From contig JAOALB010000322.1 in assembly GCA_025331125.1 (NCBI GenBank), forward strand, positions 1-18,763: DNA of 18,763 nucleotides, given 5' to 3'. Source of the DNA: Mycogone perniciosa. Its lineage: Eukaryota > Ascomycota > Sordariomycetes > Hypocreales > Hypocreaceae. A model generated the notes under the pieces. That model searched no databases. It saw nothing but the letters and a program-made list of their open reading frames with translations, and had not been told where the DNA came from. The translations under genes were made by a program, and so were the position numbers. Positions 10,139 to 18,763 of the stretch are shown piece after piece (the stretch's first letter is position 1; each line of letters starts with the position of its first letter).

Positions 10139-13100
10139 CTAATCATTCAACCCAAACATTTTTCTAAGGCTGCCAAATTTCTTCTTCCTATTATGCTGAA
10201 CCGGTGTGCCATTATTAGGAGCGGAACTGAGGCTAGCATTGCTCTGGGAAGTTCTTCGTCCCCCTATGAAGCCCGGTTGCAAGGAAGAATCCGCTCCGGG
10301 AGTACTAGACGTTAAAGGTAGAGACTTGTCGATGGCGTGAGCCTGTTGTATGGCCTCACGGTTGTTACCACCACTGTTGCCCTTACCGTCGTCAGCGTCG
10401 TTGTTATCTGGCAACGGCCAACTCGGTTCTCGCTTACGCAGACTATTTGCACGGATCATTGTTAGTTGCTCCGTGCTCCTTGCTAGCTTCGTATCACGTC
10501 GGGCCGCACTCTCGCTAATCCCTCGGGCAATTTTGCCAGCTGAGTCTCTTTTGCGTCGGAGGATAAACATAAAACTTCCCCGACGCGAGGGAGTAGGAGG
10601 TGATGTCAGACCGCCTGTCCCATTCAGCGACGAACTGGACGGAGACATCAAAGTCCCGCGGCCGGATCCACTGCGTTGCAAGGTCGGCACGTTCGGTGCA
10701 CCACGTAGTCCCTTTGAAGAAGTTACATGCTGTCTGGGCATGAAGCTGCCATCGTTATGAAGGGAGCCGTTTTGCATGGTCAAAGGGCCAACGCGTACGG
10801 CAGTTTCAATGGCTGGGCCAGATGGCATACCACGTAGTGATTTCGGTAAGCCGTAGTGTCTTGAATTGGGTAAAACGGCTTCCTCCTCATCACTTGAATC
10901 CCTAAACCGACTCCTGAACAAGGTTGGGTGATCGTCATCTTCATCACTTGAGTCCACGAAGCGACTGCTGCTCCGTGACTTCTTACTCTTCTTGGAAGCT
11001 GTACGATCGAAACCAGTTACACGTGGACGAGGAGGTTCGGAATGACTTGAATTGTGGCGTAAAGAGTGGCGCATTCGATTTCCTATCAGTGGCCTGGAAG
11101 AGGGCATGGACGAGACTGAGCTGGGTCGGAGGGCTGATCCTGTGGGTGACAACGAGCGGAGGCTGAATCTACTACTGCCTTTATCGCCATCAGATGGCGA
11201 AGCAGGTTCGTGCAGGTTAGGTCTCAATGACATCCTGAGCCCATGACGCGGACCAGCGCCTGTTCTCGTGCGTGTGAAACTGCTCTCACTGGAATCAGAA
11301 CCACGACGTCTCAACCTGGGGTCCATACTTGTTCCACCTCCCGCAGTCAACCATGAGCCAGAGCTGTCGGCTGGGTGATTGTGTTGGCATTTCTGGTCAG
11401 ACTCCCCCAAGCTAGGTGGAAGATATGACGATGAAGGTCGGTCAGCGGATTTCAAGGATCTGCCCAGTATACCTGACTCCATCCTACTTGGCGTATCTGA
11501 CCTCAATGACGTCCGCATCTTGCCCACTTCTCCAGGCATCATTGTGTGGCTGGCGTACTGCAGTTGCTGTCTTACTCCTTGGCCTCCATTCGCACTTTGT
11601 AAAGGTGAGTTGCTTGACTCCAACTTCTTGGTCACAGCAATCTTGCCCTGTACATTGCTGTCTGGTGGCGAGGGCTCATCGACGAGCTCGTTGACTTGCA
11701 TTGATGGTCGGGAACCTATACTACTAAGGGCTGGCAGGTTGACTCTAGCCTCTTGTAGCAAACCATTATTTGATGTTTCTTGGGTAGCATTATCTAACGC
11801 AACCGTCCGAACCTTGATTTGATGATCTTGGCCGTTGTACATCTGAAATTCGGGCCCAATTTCACTCTTCTTAACTGTAGACCCATCCCTATTTGTTATG
11901 ATGCTTGTGCCCTCAAGTGTACCCTCGCCGGCCTCTTGGAGTGCCTCCATCTCCAGTTGGCGACGCTTATCAGAAGACAAACTCTTCCAGTAAGCCTTGG
12001 CATTCTCCCAATCATCCGATGCTTGAAGTGACTTTCGAGACGGGGTCTCTGATAGAGAAGAGTTCTTAGTAGCACTTGACCTTGTTGTCGAGGCTTTCAT
12101 TTCGGGTGGACACACGAGTACGGCGTCGAGTGACATAAAGCCATCGACTGCAGACAGGTCCTCGTAAGCATCACTATAAACACTGTCTCCTTCCGACACC
12201 TCGTCTTCTTCTTCAATATCGGCCATTTCGAGATCAAGTTTTATGCCTGTAGACTCCATGGGTTGTGCTGAGGTTGCTAAGGTTGTTTCACCCATGATGG
12301 TGTCCGGCTTGAGGATAGTGGAAACTTCCTCGTCCTTGAGAAAGCTGCCAGGTACTATGGTGCATTGATCTGTAACACCAACATTTTCATAACCCTGTGG
12401 TTGAAGACTCGGTTGAGAAACAGATATGGTTGGAACAGGGCTACTGTACCCTGTCAGATTGTGATCTCGATGATTTGTATAGGCATCTGGATCTGGCGAC
12501 AATCCCCTCGTCCCCACGCTCAACACCAAATTGTTGGCTTTCAAATTTTGTCCGACATCTAACTCCTCATCAGAGCTCAACGGATCGTCGCTGCCATGTT
12601 CAGACGTTTCGAAGAATGTGACAGCAGTTGGGAGAGGCTCTCTATACTTGGATATATTGGCCTCATTTTTCGATGATTGTTCTTGTGAAGGAATGATTCC
12701 GATGACCGAACCACTGGACTGGAGAAGCCCCTTTGAGGCCCTAGAAGCACTAGTCTGAGACGAAGAGTGTAGCGTTGGTTTGGGAGGCCACGCCTTTTCA
12801 TGGGGACGAACTAACGGGCGTTCCTCAGGCTCCTTTGCTTTCTTCTCCCGGACACTCCCAAACAGTGGTAGGGCTGGTCGGGGTGACATGGTTTCAGCTT
12901 CATCTACCGAAGTCATCTCTTTCTTCGGGTATCTCCCTACTGTGCTGTGCCGTTGCTTCTTTCCCTGAGGACTTGGGATGACAGGCGGTTCTGTTTCTGG
13001 GTGTTGAGCAGATTCGCCAACAACTACCGTATTCCTATCATCCCAACTGACCCGCACACCCTTTTTTCGAGCCGTGACGAGATCCTCTTTGCCGTTCTGG

Positions 13101-14428
13101 CTGGGGCTAAAACCCGAGGCCTCTGAATCGTCATTAGAAGGGGCTGGAGACACCCCTCTGACTGAGTTTGAGAGCTTCATAGCGGACTTTCTAGGTGATA
13201 AAGAACGCGGCGGTGGCTCGTGTTTGACGACAAGCTGATCAGTTGGCAGTGCAAAATGCGCTGATCGTGATGGGCTTTCAGATTGTACCCTTAAACAGGC
13301 AGTTGTGCTTTTTGGTCCACCGACAAAAAATCTCGGCATCCCACTCCCCCAGCCCCCTACATCACTGAGTGGCTCTTCCATAGGCTCAGTTTGAGCATTA
13401 CCTTCGTTTTTTCTTTCTTCCAGTTCACTGAATTCTATTTCCTCCACTAAAGATGGCAGCTCTGTAGGCGAGATAGGAGCAGCTTCATGAGCTATTGACT
13501 CGCCCCCCTCCTCTATTGCCAGTCCTTGTGTGCGTTCAGATAAGACTGGTGGCACCGGTGGAGAGCTGGTTTGAGTTTTGATGCTGGGCCCAACTTTGGT
13601 TATCTCAAGTGCATCATTAGAAAGGTGTGGTCTGGTTCTCGACACATCTTGCTTCTTCTTCTTCTTCTTCTTGACAGGCTTGTCGAGGAGGTCGCCAACA
13701 GTTATTGACATTGCCAAGAGCTCACCTCTCGAGACTATCCTCCTCGAGTTAGCATCGTAGACGAGATCTTGATCAGAGACTGATTGGGATGGCGATCCAC
13801 CACCCGAGGAGCGAATTCTGGCGCGAGGATATGAGAAGTTGATGGAAGGACTGACGCTTCCTGGGCGCTGTTCCGAGGGAGAAGTAGCGGAGTCCAACAT
13901 AGAGTCAGCCCTTCCGTTGACTAGGTCTCGGGCTGTGGCAGCTCCGAACCAAGAAGAGCCTTGCTGTCCAGCCTTTACTTTTTGGCTCGCTGTCCGAAAA
14001 GGTTGAGTTTGCGTGATGGTGCCTTTTTGTTGCACCGTAGTCTTCGTGCCACTAACATGCTCGGGAATGAGCATGTTTGGCACGGGTGGCACATCTCGGG
14101 GTCCTGGAACCGGGCCACGGCCAGGTGAAGGGGATCGGAAAGTCCGTTCGATCATCGAACCTACGCTTGGGCTTCTCTGCAGTTCGCCTTTCCTCCCTCT
14201 ATCTCGACTCGTCACCGAAGAGAGCGAAGAATTCCGTCGTCGCACTCTCTTCGACGGCATCTCCGCGACGTTGGTTGGAGTGGTAGGTCGTGCTCGTAGC
14301 GCAGCGGCGGCAGCAGCGGAAGAGAGCGATTGGGTTGGTTCACGACGCATGAATGCCGATGCTGCCGCTGTGGCGGCATTGGGATCGGCCGTTTCTTTGG
14401 TAAGAGGCTGTGGAAAGAGTAGAGCCAT
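10139..14428 (-). CDS. Large disordered protein, possibly SEG1-like eisosome protein
   Basis: One intronless ORF encodes 1429 residues, with a good start context (ATC ATG G). Most of it is Ser/Pro-rich and looks disordered; no enzyme motif, signal peptide or membrane segment was seen. Conserved-looking blocks: an N-terminal block of about 60 residues with SSAAAAAAALRARPTTPTNV; a Lys run near 253 made by seven AAG codons; an acidic block near 745-765 (SVYSDAYEDLSAVDGF); a DWENAKAYWKSL block near 805; a paired SRFVDSSDEDDD / SRFRDSSDEEE repeat near 1158-1180; a basic C-terminal part; and KKKFGSLRKMFGLND at the end. From memory this set of blocks recurs in filamentous-fungal proteins related to yeast SEG1/SEG2, which help organise eisosomes (Pil1/Lsp1 plasma-membrane furrows). 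That assignment is tentative. The gene itself is secure: codon use and composition contrast strongly with the adjacent AT block. Confidence 0.9.
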   Translation of the reverse strand: MALLFPQPLTKETADPNAATAAASAFMRREPTQSLSSAAAAAALRARPTTPTNVAEMPSKRVRRRNSSLSSVTSRDRGRKGELQRSPSVGSMIERTFRSPSPGRGPVPGPRDVPPVPNMLIPEHVSGTKTTVQQKGTITQTQPFRTASQKVKAGQQGSSWFGAATARDLVNGRADSMLDSATSPSEQRPGSVSPSINFSYPRARIRSSGGGSPSQSVSDQDLVYDANSRRIVSRGELLAMSITVGDLLDKPVKKKKKKKQDVSRTRPHLSNDALEITKVGPSIKTQTSSPPVPPVLSERTQGLAIEEGGESIAHEAAPISPTELPSLVEEIEFSELEERKNEGNAQTEPMEEPLSDVGGWGSGMPRFFVGGPKSTTACLRVQSESPSRSAHFALPTDQLVVKHEPPPRSLSPRKSAMKLSNSVRGVSPAPSNDDSEASGFSPSQNGKEDLVTARKKGVRVSWDDRNTVVVGESAQHPETEPPVIPSPQGKKQRHSTVGRYPKKEMTSVDEAETMSPRPALPLFGSVREKKAKEPEERPLVRPHEKAWPPKPTLHSSSQTSASRASKGLLQSSGSVIGIIPSQEQSSKNEANISKYREPLPTAVTFFETSEHGSDDPLSSDEELDVGQNLKANNLVLSVGTRGLSPDPDAYTNHRDHNLTGYSSPVPTISVSQPSLQPQGYENVGVTDQCTIVPGSFLKDEEVSTILKPDTIMGETTLATSAQPMESTGIKLDLEMADIEEEDEVSEGDSVYSDAYEDLSAVDGFMSLDAVLVCPPEMKASTTRSSATKNSSLSETPSRKSLQASDDWENAKAYWKSLSSDKRRQLEMEALQEAGEGTLEGTSIITNRDGSTVKKSEIGPEFQMYNGQDHQIKVRTVALDNATQETSNNGLLQEARVNLPALSSIGSRPSMQVNELVDEPSPPDSNVQGKIAVTKKLESSNSPLQSANGGQGVRQQLQYASHTMMPGEVGKMRTSLRSDTPSRMESGILGRSLKSADRPSSSYLPPSLGESDQKCQHNHPADSSGSWLTAGGGTSMDPRLRRRGSDSSESSFTRTRTGAGPRHGLRMSLRPNLHEPASPSDGDKGSSRFSLRSLSPTGSALRPSSVSSMPSSRPLIGNRMRHSLRHNSSHSEPPRPRVTGFDRTASKKSKKSRSSSRFVDSSDEDDDHPTLFRSRFRDSSDEEEAVLPNSRHYGLPKSLRGMPSGPAIETAVRVGPLTMQNGSLHNDGSFMPRQHVTSSKGLRGAPNVPTLQRSGSGRGTLMSPSSSSLNGTGGLTSPPTPSRRGSFMFILRRKRDSAGKIARGISESAARRDTKLARSTEQLTMIRANSLRKREPSWPLPDNNDADDGKGNSGGNNREAIQQAHAIDKSLPLTSSTPGADSSLQPGFIGGRRTSQSNASLSSAPNNGTPVQHNRKKKFGSLRKMFGLND
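13652..13672. repeat. In-frame (CTT)7 trinucleotide repeat
   Basis: Seven CTT units on the + strand give seven AAG lysine codons in gene 1. Such runs can vary in length between strains without breaking the frame. Confidence 0.95.
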
Positions 14429-16149
14429 GATTAGCGGAATCTGTGTATCGAGGACGGTTCAGAAGGAAAGACGACAATCATCACGATGATGAGAGTTGGC
14501 TCCAATTAAAGTTGGGAGTAGAAGCCACGAGTGATGTACGTCATCGCCATTTTCCGGCGAGAGGTTGCAAACGGGGACGCCGCCATTACGGCGACAAAGT
14601 CTAAACTTCTTCAACAACGTACCTGAAGCGGAGCAGTGCGCCGCCGCGAGCCTTTGAACATGCTGGACGGATTTGAGCAAACTCTTCCCTGGGATTGTTC
14701 TTAGTGGGAGATTCGCATGGACAGATGGCGGTAGATATGTACGAGTACGGAGTACGGAGTACTGCTAGGATATAAATAATGATGATGAAGAGTTAGGGGA
14801 AGGTATTGGCGATACTAATAAGAGGTCCAAGGTATTCGAGAAACCTCGGGGTTCGTTCGCATGTGCGATTGTTGCGAACAAAACCCAGCAGGAATGTACG
14901 CTTGAAGCGTCGTCCGATGGGGCTACTCACAGAGGTAGGATTCCTCCCTGGGTACGACGAGTACTCCGTACAAAGTACACTGTAAACCAAGGAACAAACA
15001 GGGTGACGAGACATATGACGAAATTACGGAGCAGCACTAGTACCTGTACCTTACAGGAAAAGTAGTACCCCCATCTTTGCAGGTAAACTTTCAGGGAATC
15101 AGTCCCACTATTACGAAGTACCACTAGGTACTTATAGAGGTTGCATACTAGTACTTACTGCCAACTACCTAATATATATAAGTACCTATACGGAGTAGTA
15201 CTAGGTAGTTCTAGGTAGTACTAAGAATTACTACTAAGGTAAGTTGCGAATGCAACCCAAGTAGTACTTCGTAGTAACAATACTTACTCTTTGCCAACTT
15301 AGTACGAAGGAGATACATACTATAGCAAGGTATCCGCATTGTCGGGGTATCTTGTTAATACTATTTTCCTCTATTAGTACTAGTATAGGTTGTAGTACAG
15401 GTAGTAGGTATGAAGTATCTCAGTCGTAGGACTTCGTACTTTCACAGGCTACGGGAAACTCATAGTACCTCCTGCAGGTAGGTATCTTGGTAGGTAGTAG
15501 TATCTACTAAGGTATTGATCTTGGATTCCTGGCTACAAGCCAACCTCGGAGAGCAAAGCAAGCAATGAGAGCGAACTTCAGAGCTTTGTCTCCTTGCATA
15601 GTCTTAACCATGTATTTGCCAAGAAATTAACGAGCGGCCCTACAAGCTTAGCATCACCACCCAAGACCGTCTATCGCCAGACTTCATCGTCGGATCATGC
15701 CTCAGACCAAGTTTTCATGAGCGTGGATTCATTCTCCTTATATACTGCACTTGTAAGCAGTGGGATACGTATGGGCAAAAGGCAAGCTGGCACTCGGCAC
15801 ATAGGTGTAACATCATGAACTGTTGCCACTTTCCATTTTGAAGTTCGGCCTCTTCCCTCACTCACGACCCTGTCCAGACGAAGTACCTTTATATAAGTAC
15901 TTGAGCAGACGCCTCTTGGCCGGATTCGTCTTCCATAGGTAGGCTGCACGCTCACGACGACAGAACCCATTGTCCCTCATGCTTGCAGTTTCAATATCGA
16001 GGCACCGTTGGTCTCAGATCCATTTCGACACTGCCATTCTTCGCGGGTCTGAACATGTTATTGATAAGAAATGCGAACAAGAGATATTCGTGGCTTTTCC
16101 AGAGTCGATTATTAAGAGGATTACTATTCGCGTGTGTCGAGTATTAGGC
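14429..16149. other. Intergenic region between the two minus-strand genes
   Basis: This 1.7-kb stretch holds the presumed promoter and 5' leader of gene 1 (right of 14428) and the 3' flank of gene 2 (left of 16150). Short ORFs exist on both strands (for example 15695-15970 minus, 91 residues), but none shows a recognisable domain. An A/T-rich motif at about 14769-14779, reading TTATTTATATCC on the minus strand, lies about 345 bases upstream of the gene 1 start and could serve as a core promoter element; that is a guess. No tRNA or other RNA gene was recognised. Confidence 0.6.
14735..15520. repeat. GTAC-rich spacer with TACGGAGTA-like short motifs
   Basis: TACGGAGTA occurs at 14746, 14753 and 15189, and its complement TACTCCGTA at 14962. 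The variant TACGAAGTA/TACTTCGTA occurs at 15112 and 15265. CTAGGTAGT is doubled at 15201 and 15211. Between them, AGTAC, GTACT and TAGGTA recur very densely, especially 15030-15500, where essentially no long open frame exists. Similar GTAC-type motifs are, as I recall, common in intergenic DNA of many Pezizomycotina; their function is unknown. Confidence 0.7.
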
Positions 16150-18242
16150 CTACGTCTTGGCTCGAGATGGAGGATTGGGTTCGATATGACCGTTCCGAAT
16201 ATCCTGAGTAAGATCAGGAGGCGGGTTGGAATAATTATCCTCAAAGTCGTCTTCATATTCGTCATCCGACTGTGTTGAGTGGCTATGGCCAGTATCCATT
16301 GAGGGAGCCCCGTGATCGTCAAGGTGTTCTGACCGAAGGTGGTCCGAAACGTGATTGGTGTGATTACTCTTGGTAGTCGCCTTCACGTTTTTCTTGCCCT
16401 TTCTACTCTTGGCCTTGGCCTTTTCTAGAAGTCGTTTGCGGTCGGCCTCCTCCTGACGATGACGACGGTCTTTGATTTCATAGTCTCTGATGAGAGTGCG
16501 GGGTGGCTCGCCAAAAATGCGCTCATACTCGCAAAACTCACAGATCCAGATATCCTCCATCTTTGGTGGGCTATGAAAATAATTTTCGGCGGCAACCTGG
16601 CGTCGATGTCGGGCTGCCACAACGAGTTCCCTCTCTAGGCGGCGGCGAGTTTTCCTGCGAGAGTTGCCGAACTGTCCATTTATGGTCTTTGGAGAATCAT
16701 CTTGATTCGTGTTTATGTTAGCACGTATTGGCGCGGGCAGGTGAGAGGCTGTTGGTGTATTGTGTTTGAGTGGGTGGCCTATGCAGGTATGAGCTTGGTG
16801 TTTACGGAGAAGAGAACAGATAGAAGCTTACCAGGCCACTGGATGGCGCCGGGCACTTGTGATTCGCAGGTGAAAGTGAACTGGGTTGAAGAAGGCATCG
16901 TTTTTCTTGCAGAAGATTGTTGTTGTTGTAAGAGGCTCACTTTCTGCTGCCCCAGTGGGGGCAGCTTCTCGGCGTTGGCGATGGCATTTGATATGATGCT
17001 GCTTCCGGATTGCCCTGCGAGGAATAAACGTGGTTGTTAGCACTATCCTTGGAGCTAGGGGTATCAAAGGCGAACTCTTCAGGCGACAAAGCTGATGGTT
17101 GAGGGTAGTCATATAAATCGAGAGTACGACAGTGGGGGGAGGGGGGGCAAGAATCCCATCGCGGGGTAGTGACAGTGAAAGATTATGTGATGAAGATGCA
17201 TTCCTCGCCTGCGCCGCTCACAAACAATGGAACAAACAACAGCAAAAAAAGCTCCGCAGCATTTTAATAGTACACCGGAGCCAGTCGGAATGCCTCCTGC
17301 GTCAAAGAAAAGAAAGTCCAGAGACATACCTGTTGGAGACCATTGGGGTGGACTGGTCTTTGTTCGTCCAAACCAAGTGCTGCTGCTATCCGGTAAAGCT
17401 CGTAGAGGGCTTCTCCCGTTCCTTGACCGACTCAATCTTCCCCTTCCAGATCCTGATAAGCCTTGGTTGCCCGTTGTGTAAGAGCCAGTTCCAGATAACG
17501 CAGTAGAACTGTGTTGTGGTCTGTCCCCATTAAGTTCGGCAACTGGCGATTGTGCACGGGCCGGAATTGCAAGCGAACTTAGGTCATTGTTCAGCGCATG
17601 TGTGCCATTAAGCGACGAGTCCCCAGCTGTTGGTATCTTGCGTTTCTTTTTGTTGTTGGTATTTTCAAAGGAATCGTAGCCATCTACTGACGAAGTGGTG
17701 GACGGCGGCGGCTGTGGATCTGCTGCCCGTGGCTGATCAACTGTCGTCGAAGGGCGGGCCACTCGATTAAGGATCTCAGGTTGAGACCTCGCCACGAGCG
17801 TGCTTCGCAGTTCTTCAACCCCTGCCACAGCCCTCAGTCCATTTCGTCGAAGTAAGGAGTTCCGTTCCGGCTCGGCACGACCTCCTTGTTCAACAGGACT
17901 TGTCGGCTCGGCACTTGGGGGACTGCCTTCATCCTTTGCGGTATATGGTGGATAGTGGAAAAGAGGAATAGAGCCGTGAGTCGAAGGTGGGTACTTGATC
18001 GAATCAGCAACTTCTGGTGATAGTCTTTCTCGAAGTCGACGTTTCGGCAGCGGCCGAATAGGCCGATCAGGGAATAACAACGATACTGTATCTGGTGACA
18101 TTCTTCGTCTATGTTCTACTTGGATTTGGAGGTTCCGCCTTGTTAGCAAATAGACCGTTAGGATGACCACAAAACCTAAAATAGTGACTGAAAGTAGGAT
18201 CGATGAACCATCTAAACCAAGAACGGGGTTTAGCGTAGCCAT
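16150..18242 (-). CDS. Single-pass membrane protein with C-terminal CxxC and basic helix, family of unknown function
   Basis: I reconstruct three exons: 18242-17330, 17014-16832 and 16778-16150, giving 574 residues. Both introns are phase 1, with donors GTATGT and GTAAGC and acceptors CAG and TAG. The start has a good context (ACC ATG G). Residues 14-33 are one hydrophobic segment followed by Arg-Arg, so an N-terminal anchor with the long C-terminal part probably on the cytosolic side. A basic block LPKRRLRERLSPEVADSIKYPP (66-86) and KKKRKIPTAGD (198-208) follow. After the first splice comes SIISNAIANAEKLPP (310-324). The C-terminal block has WICEFCEYERIFG with Cys445 and Cys448, then a charged helix (about 463-495) ending in RKGKK, and an acidic tail. 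A CxxC pair alone could bind metal only with partners. From memory, this architecture matches an uncharacterised family in filamentous ascomycetes; I assign no function. Confidence 0.88.
16779..16831 (-). other. Intron 2 of gene 2 (53 nt)
   Basis: The donor GTAAGC (16831-16826) and acceptor TAG (16781-16779) give a typical fungal intron length and keep the frame open through exon 3. A CTCAT sequence about 15 bases before the acceptor may be the branch point. A competing acceptor (CAAG before the sequence at about 16700, with a CTAAC just upstream) would also keep the frame and would remove about 26 residues. Confidence 0.7.
17015..17329 (-). other. Intron 1 of gene 2 (315 nt)
   Basis: The donor GTATGT (17329-17324) and acceptor CAG (17017-17015), with a TGCTAAC-type branch point about 20 bases upstream of the acceptor, join the frame Pro-Thr-Gly to Gln-Ser-Gly-Ser-Ser-Ile-Ile. 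It is long for a fungal intron. Its first ~220 bases are open in the exon 1 frame to a stop at 17109-17111, and it holds a C-rich tract on the coding strand (GGGGGGAGGGGGGG on +, 17134-17147). Confidence 0.8.
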
Positions 18243-18763
18243 GGTGTTGCCACTGCTGCCGCAAGTTCATGGGTAGATGAAGAAATAAAGATTTCAGCCA
18301 GCCGGCGGACGGCTGGTATAAAGAAGTGAGAACAACAGGGAAAGCGTACCCATTACACATCGTACATGTAGTATGCAGTCGGACCCCTCTTGGAGCAGCA
18401 AGAACACGGGACCACCTCTTCTAAATGGGAAGGCCACAAGAAATTCTTTATCCTCTCTACCAATGCTCACATGCGCGTCGACTGGGGTGGAACGGGATGT
18501 TGAAGATCAATCAAGCGTAGTTGAAGATGGGACTTGGAGTTTGCTGCCTCGTTTGGGCCCTGTTGCGCCCTGTATGCAGATCAGAACAAGTACATCTAAC
18601 ATCCTTCGATGGTAGACCAGAAAAAGAGACTCTGTACGAGCTCAGTGCCAATTCGGCTGTTGACTTGAACGAGCGTCGTTCTGGGAAGTCGGGGGGGGGG
18701 CCTGGTCGGGGGGCTTGGTGGGGCTGCGTTCCCAGGTTGGCTAACACAGGCCGCATGTGAGGG
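18243..18763. other. Upstream region of gene 2; no gene supported
   Basis: This is the presumed 5' leader and promoter of the minus-strand gene 2. Short overlapping frames occur on both strands up to the window edge, but none has a recognisable domain or convincing start. A run of ten G residues (18691-18700), then G6 (18708-18713) and G4 (18720-18723), stands out at the right edge. Confidence 0.6.

Noticed and set aside
10350..14489. Many overlapping + strand ORFs (up to 158 residues) opposite gene 1
   Set aside because: They are antisense to the 1429-residue frame, have no recognisable domains, and are expected by chance opposite a long, biased coding sequence.
15594..15970. Opposing 74- and 91-codon ORFs in the intergenic region
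   Set aside because: They overlap on opposite strands, have no recognisable motif, and their composition does not favour coding. They are reported only as part of the intergenic region.
16150..16620. 156-residue minus-strand ORF as an independent gene
   Set aside because: It begins at a GTG codon inside exon 3. The same frame continues upstream to a good TAG acceptor at 16779 and joins the upstream exons.

Overview
This window looks like nuclear DNA from a filamentous ascomycete (Pezizomycotina). Three things point there: two long, serine/proline-rich genes of fungal style; short introns with fungal splice sites; and a sharp split between an extremely AT-rich block (about 1-9734) and a balanced-GC gene block (about 10139-18763). 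The AT block carries the marks expected of repeat-induced point mutation (RIP): repeat copies that differ mostly by C-to-T/G-to-A transitions, and tryptophan or glutamine codons turned into stops. I cannot name the species. AT/GC isochores of this type are known from, for example, Blastomyces, Leptosphaeria and Epichloe.

Left block (1-9734): no intact gene. From about 79 to 2516 there is a dead hAT-family DNA transposon on the + strand. Its transposase motifs are still readable (TRDNA-type motif, remnant of TRWNS, LDPKFK, YLAIPA and KSW of the hATC domain) through stops and one frameshift. Its right end is a 3' subterminal region with eight AACGAA/TTCGTT hexamers and a CAGGGTTGTG-like terminus. 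From 2517 to 4905 the DNA is AT-rich and I recognise no gene in it, apart from a patch of higher GC at about 3811-3960. From 4906 to 9185 lies what I interpret as a wrecked LTR retrotransposon: two 141-bp direct LTRs, a TGGTAG primer-binding-site candidate after the first and a polypurine tract before the second. Its inside is too AT-rich to read. A third, inverted LTR fragment (about 9187-9290) abuts the right LTR and makes a foldback. Microsatellites are scattered through the block.

Transition and right block: 9735-10138 is a mixed-composition spacer. Gene 1 (10139-14428, minus) is one uninterrupted 1429-residue ORF for a largely disordered protein with conserved-looking short blocks at both ends; it resembles, tentatively, the fungal eisosome SEG1-type proteins. 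A 1.7-kb intergenic region follows (14429-16149), part of it (about 14735-15520) packed with GTAC-containing and TACGGAGTA-like short repeats. Gene 2 (16150-18242, minus) is a three-exon gene, reconstructed here, encoding a 574-residue single-pass membrane protein with a C-terminal CxxC/basic-helix block; it resembles an uncharacterised fungal family. The last 521 bases are its upstream region and hold no gene I can support. Both genes are transcribed toward the AT block. Nothing in the sequence ties them into one pathway.

I found no convincing undescribed biological system. The best leads are the anatomy of the two RIP-degraded transposons, the GTAC-rich spacer, and the unassigned CxxC membrane protein with its long, partly open intron.
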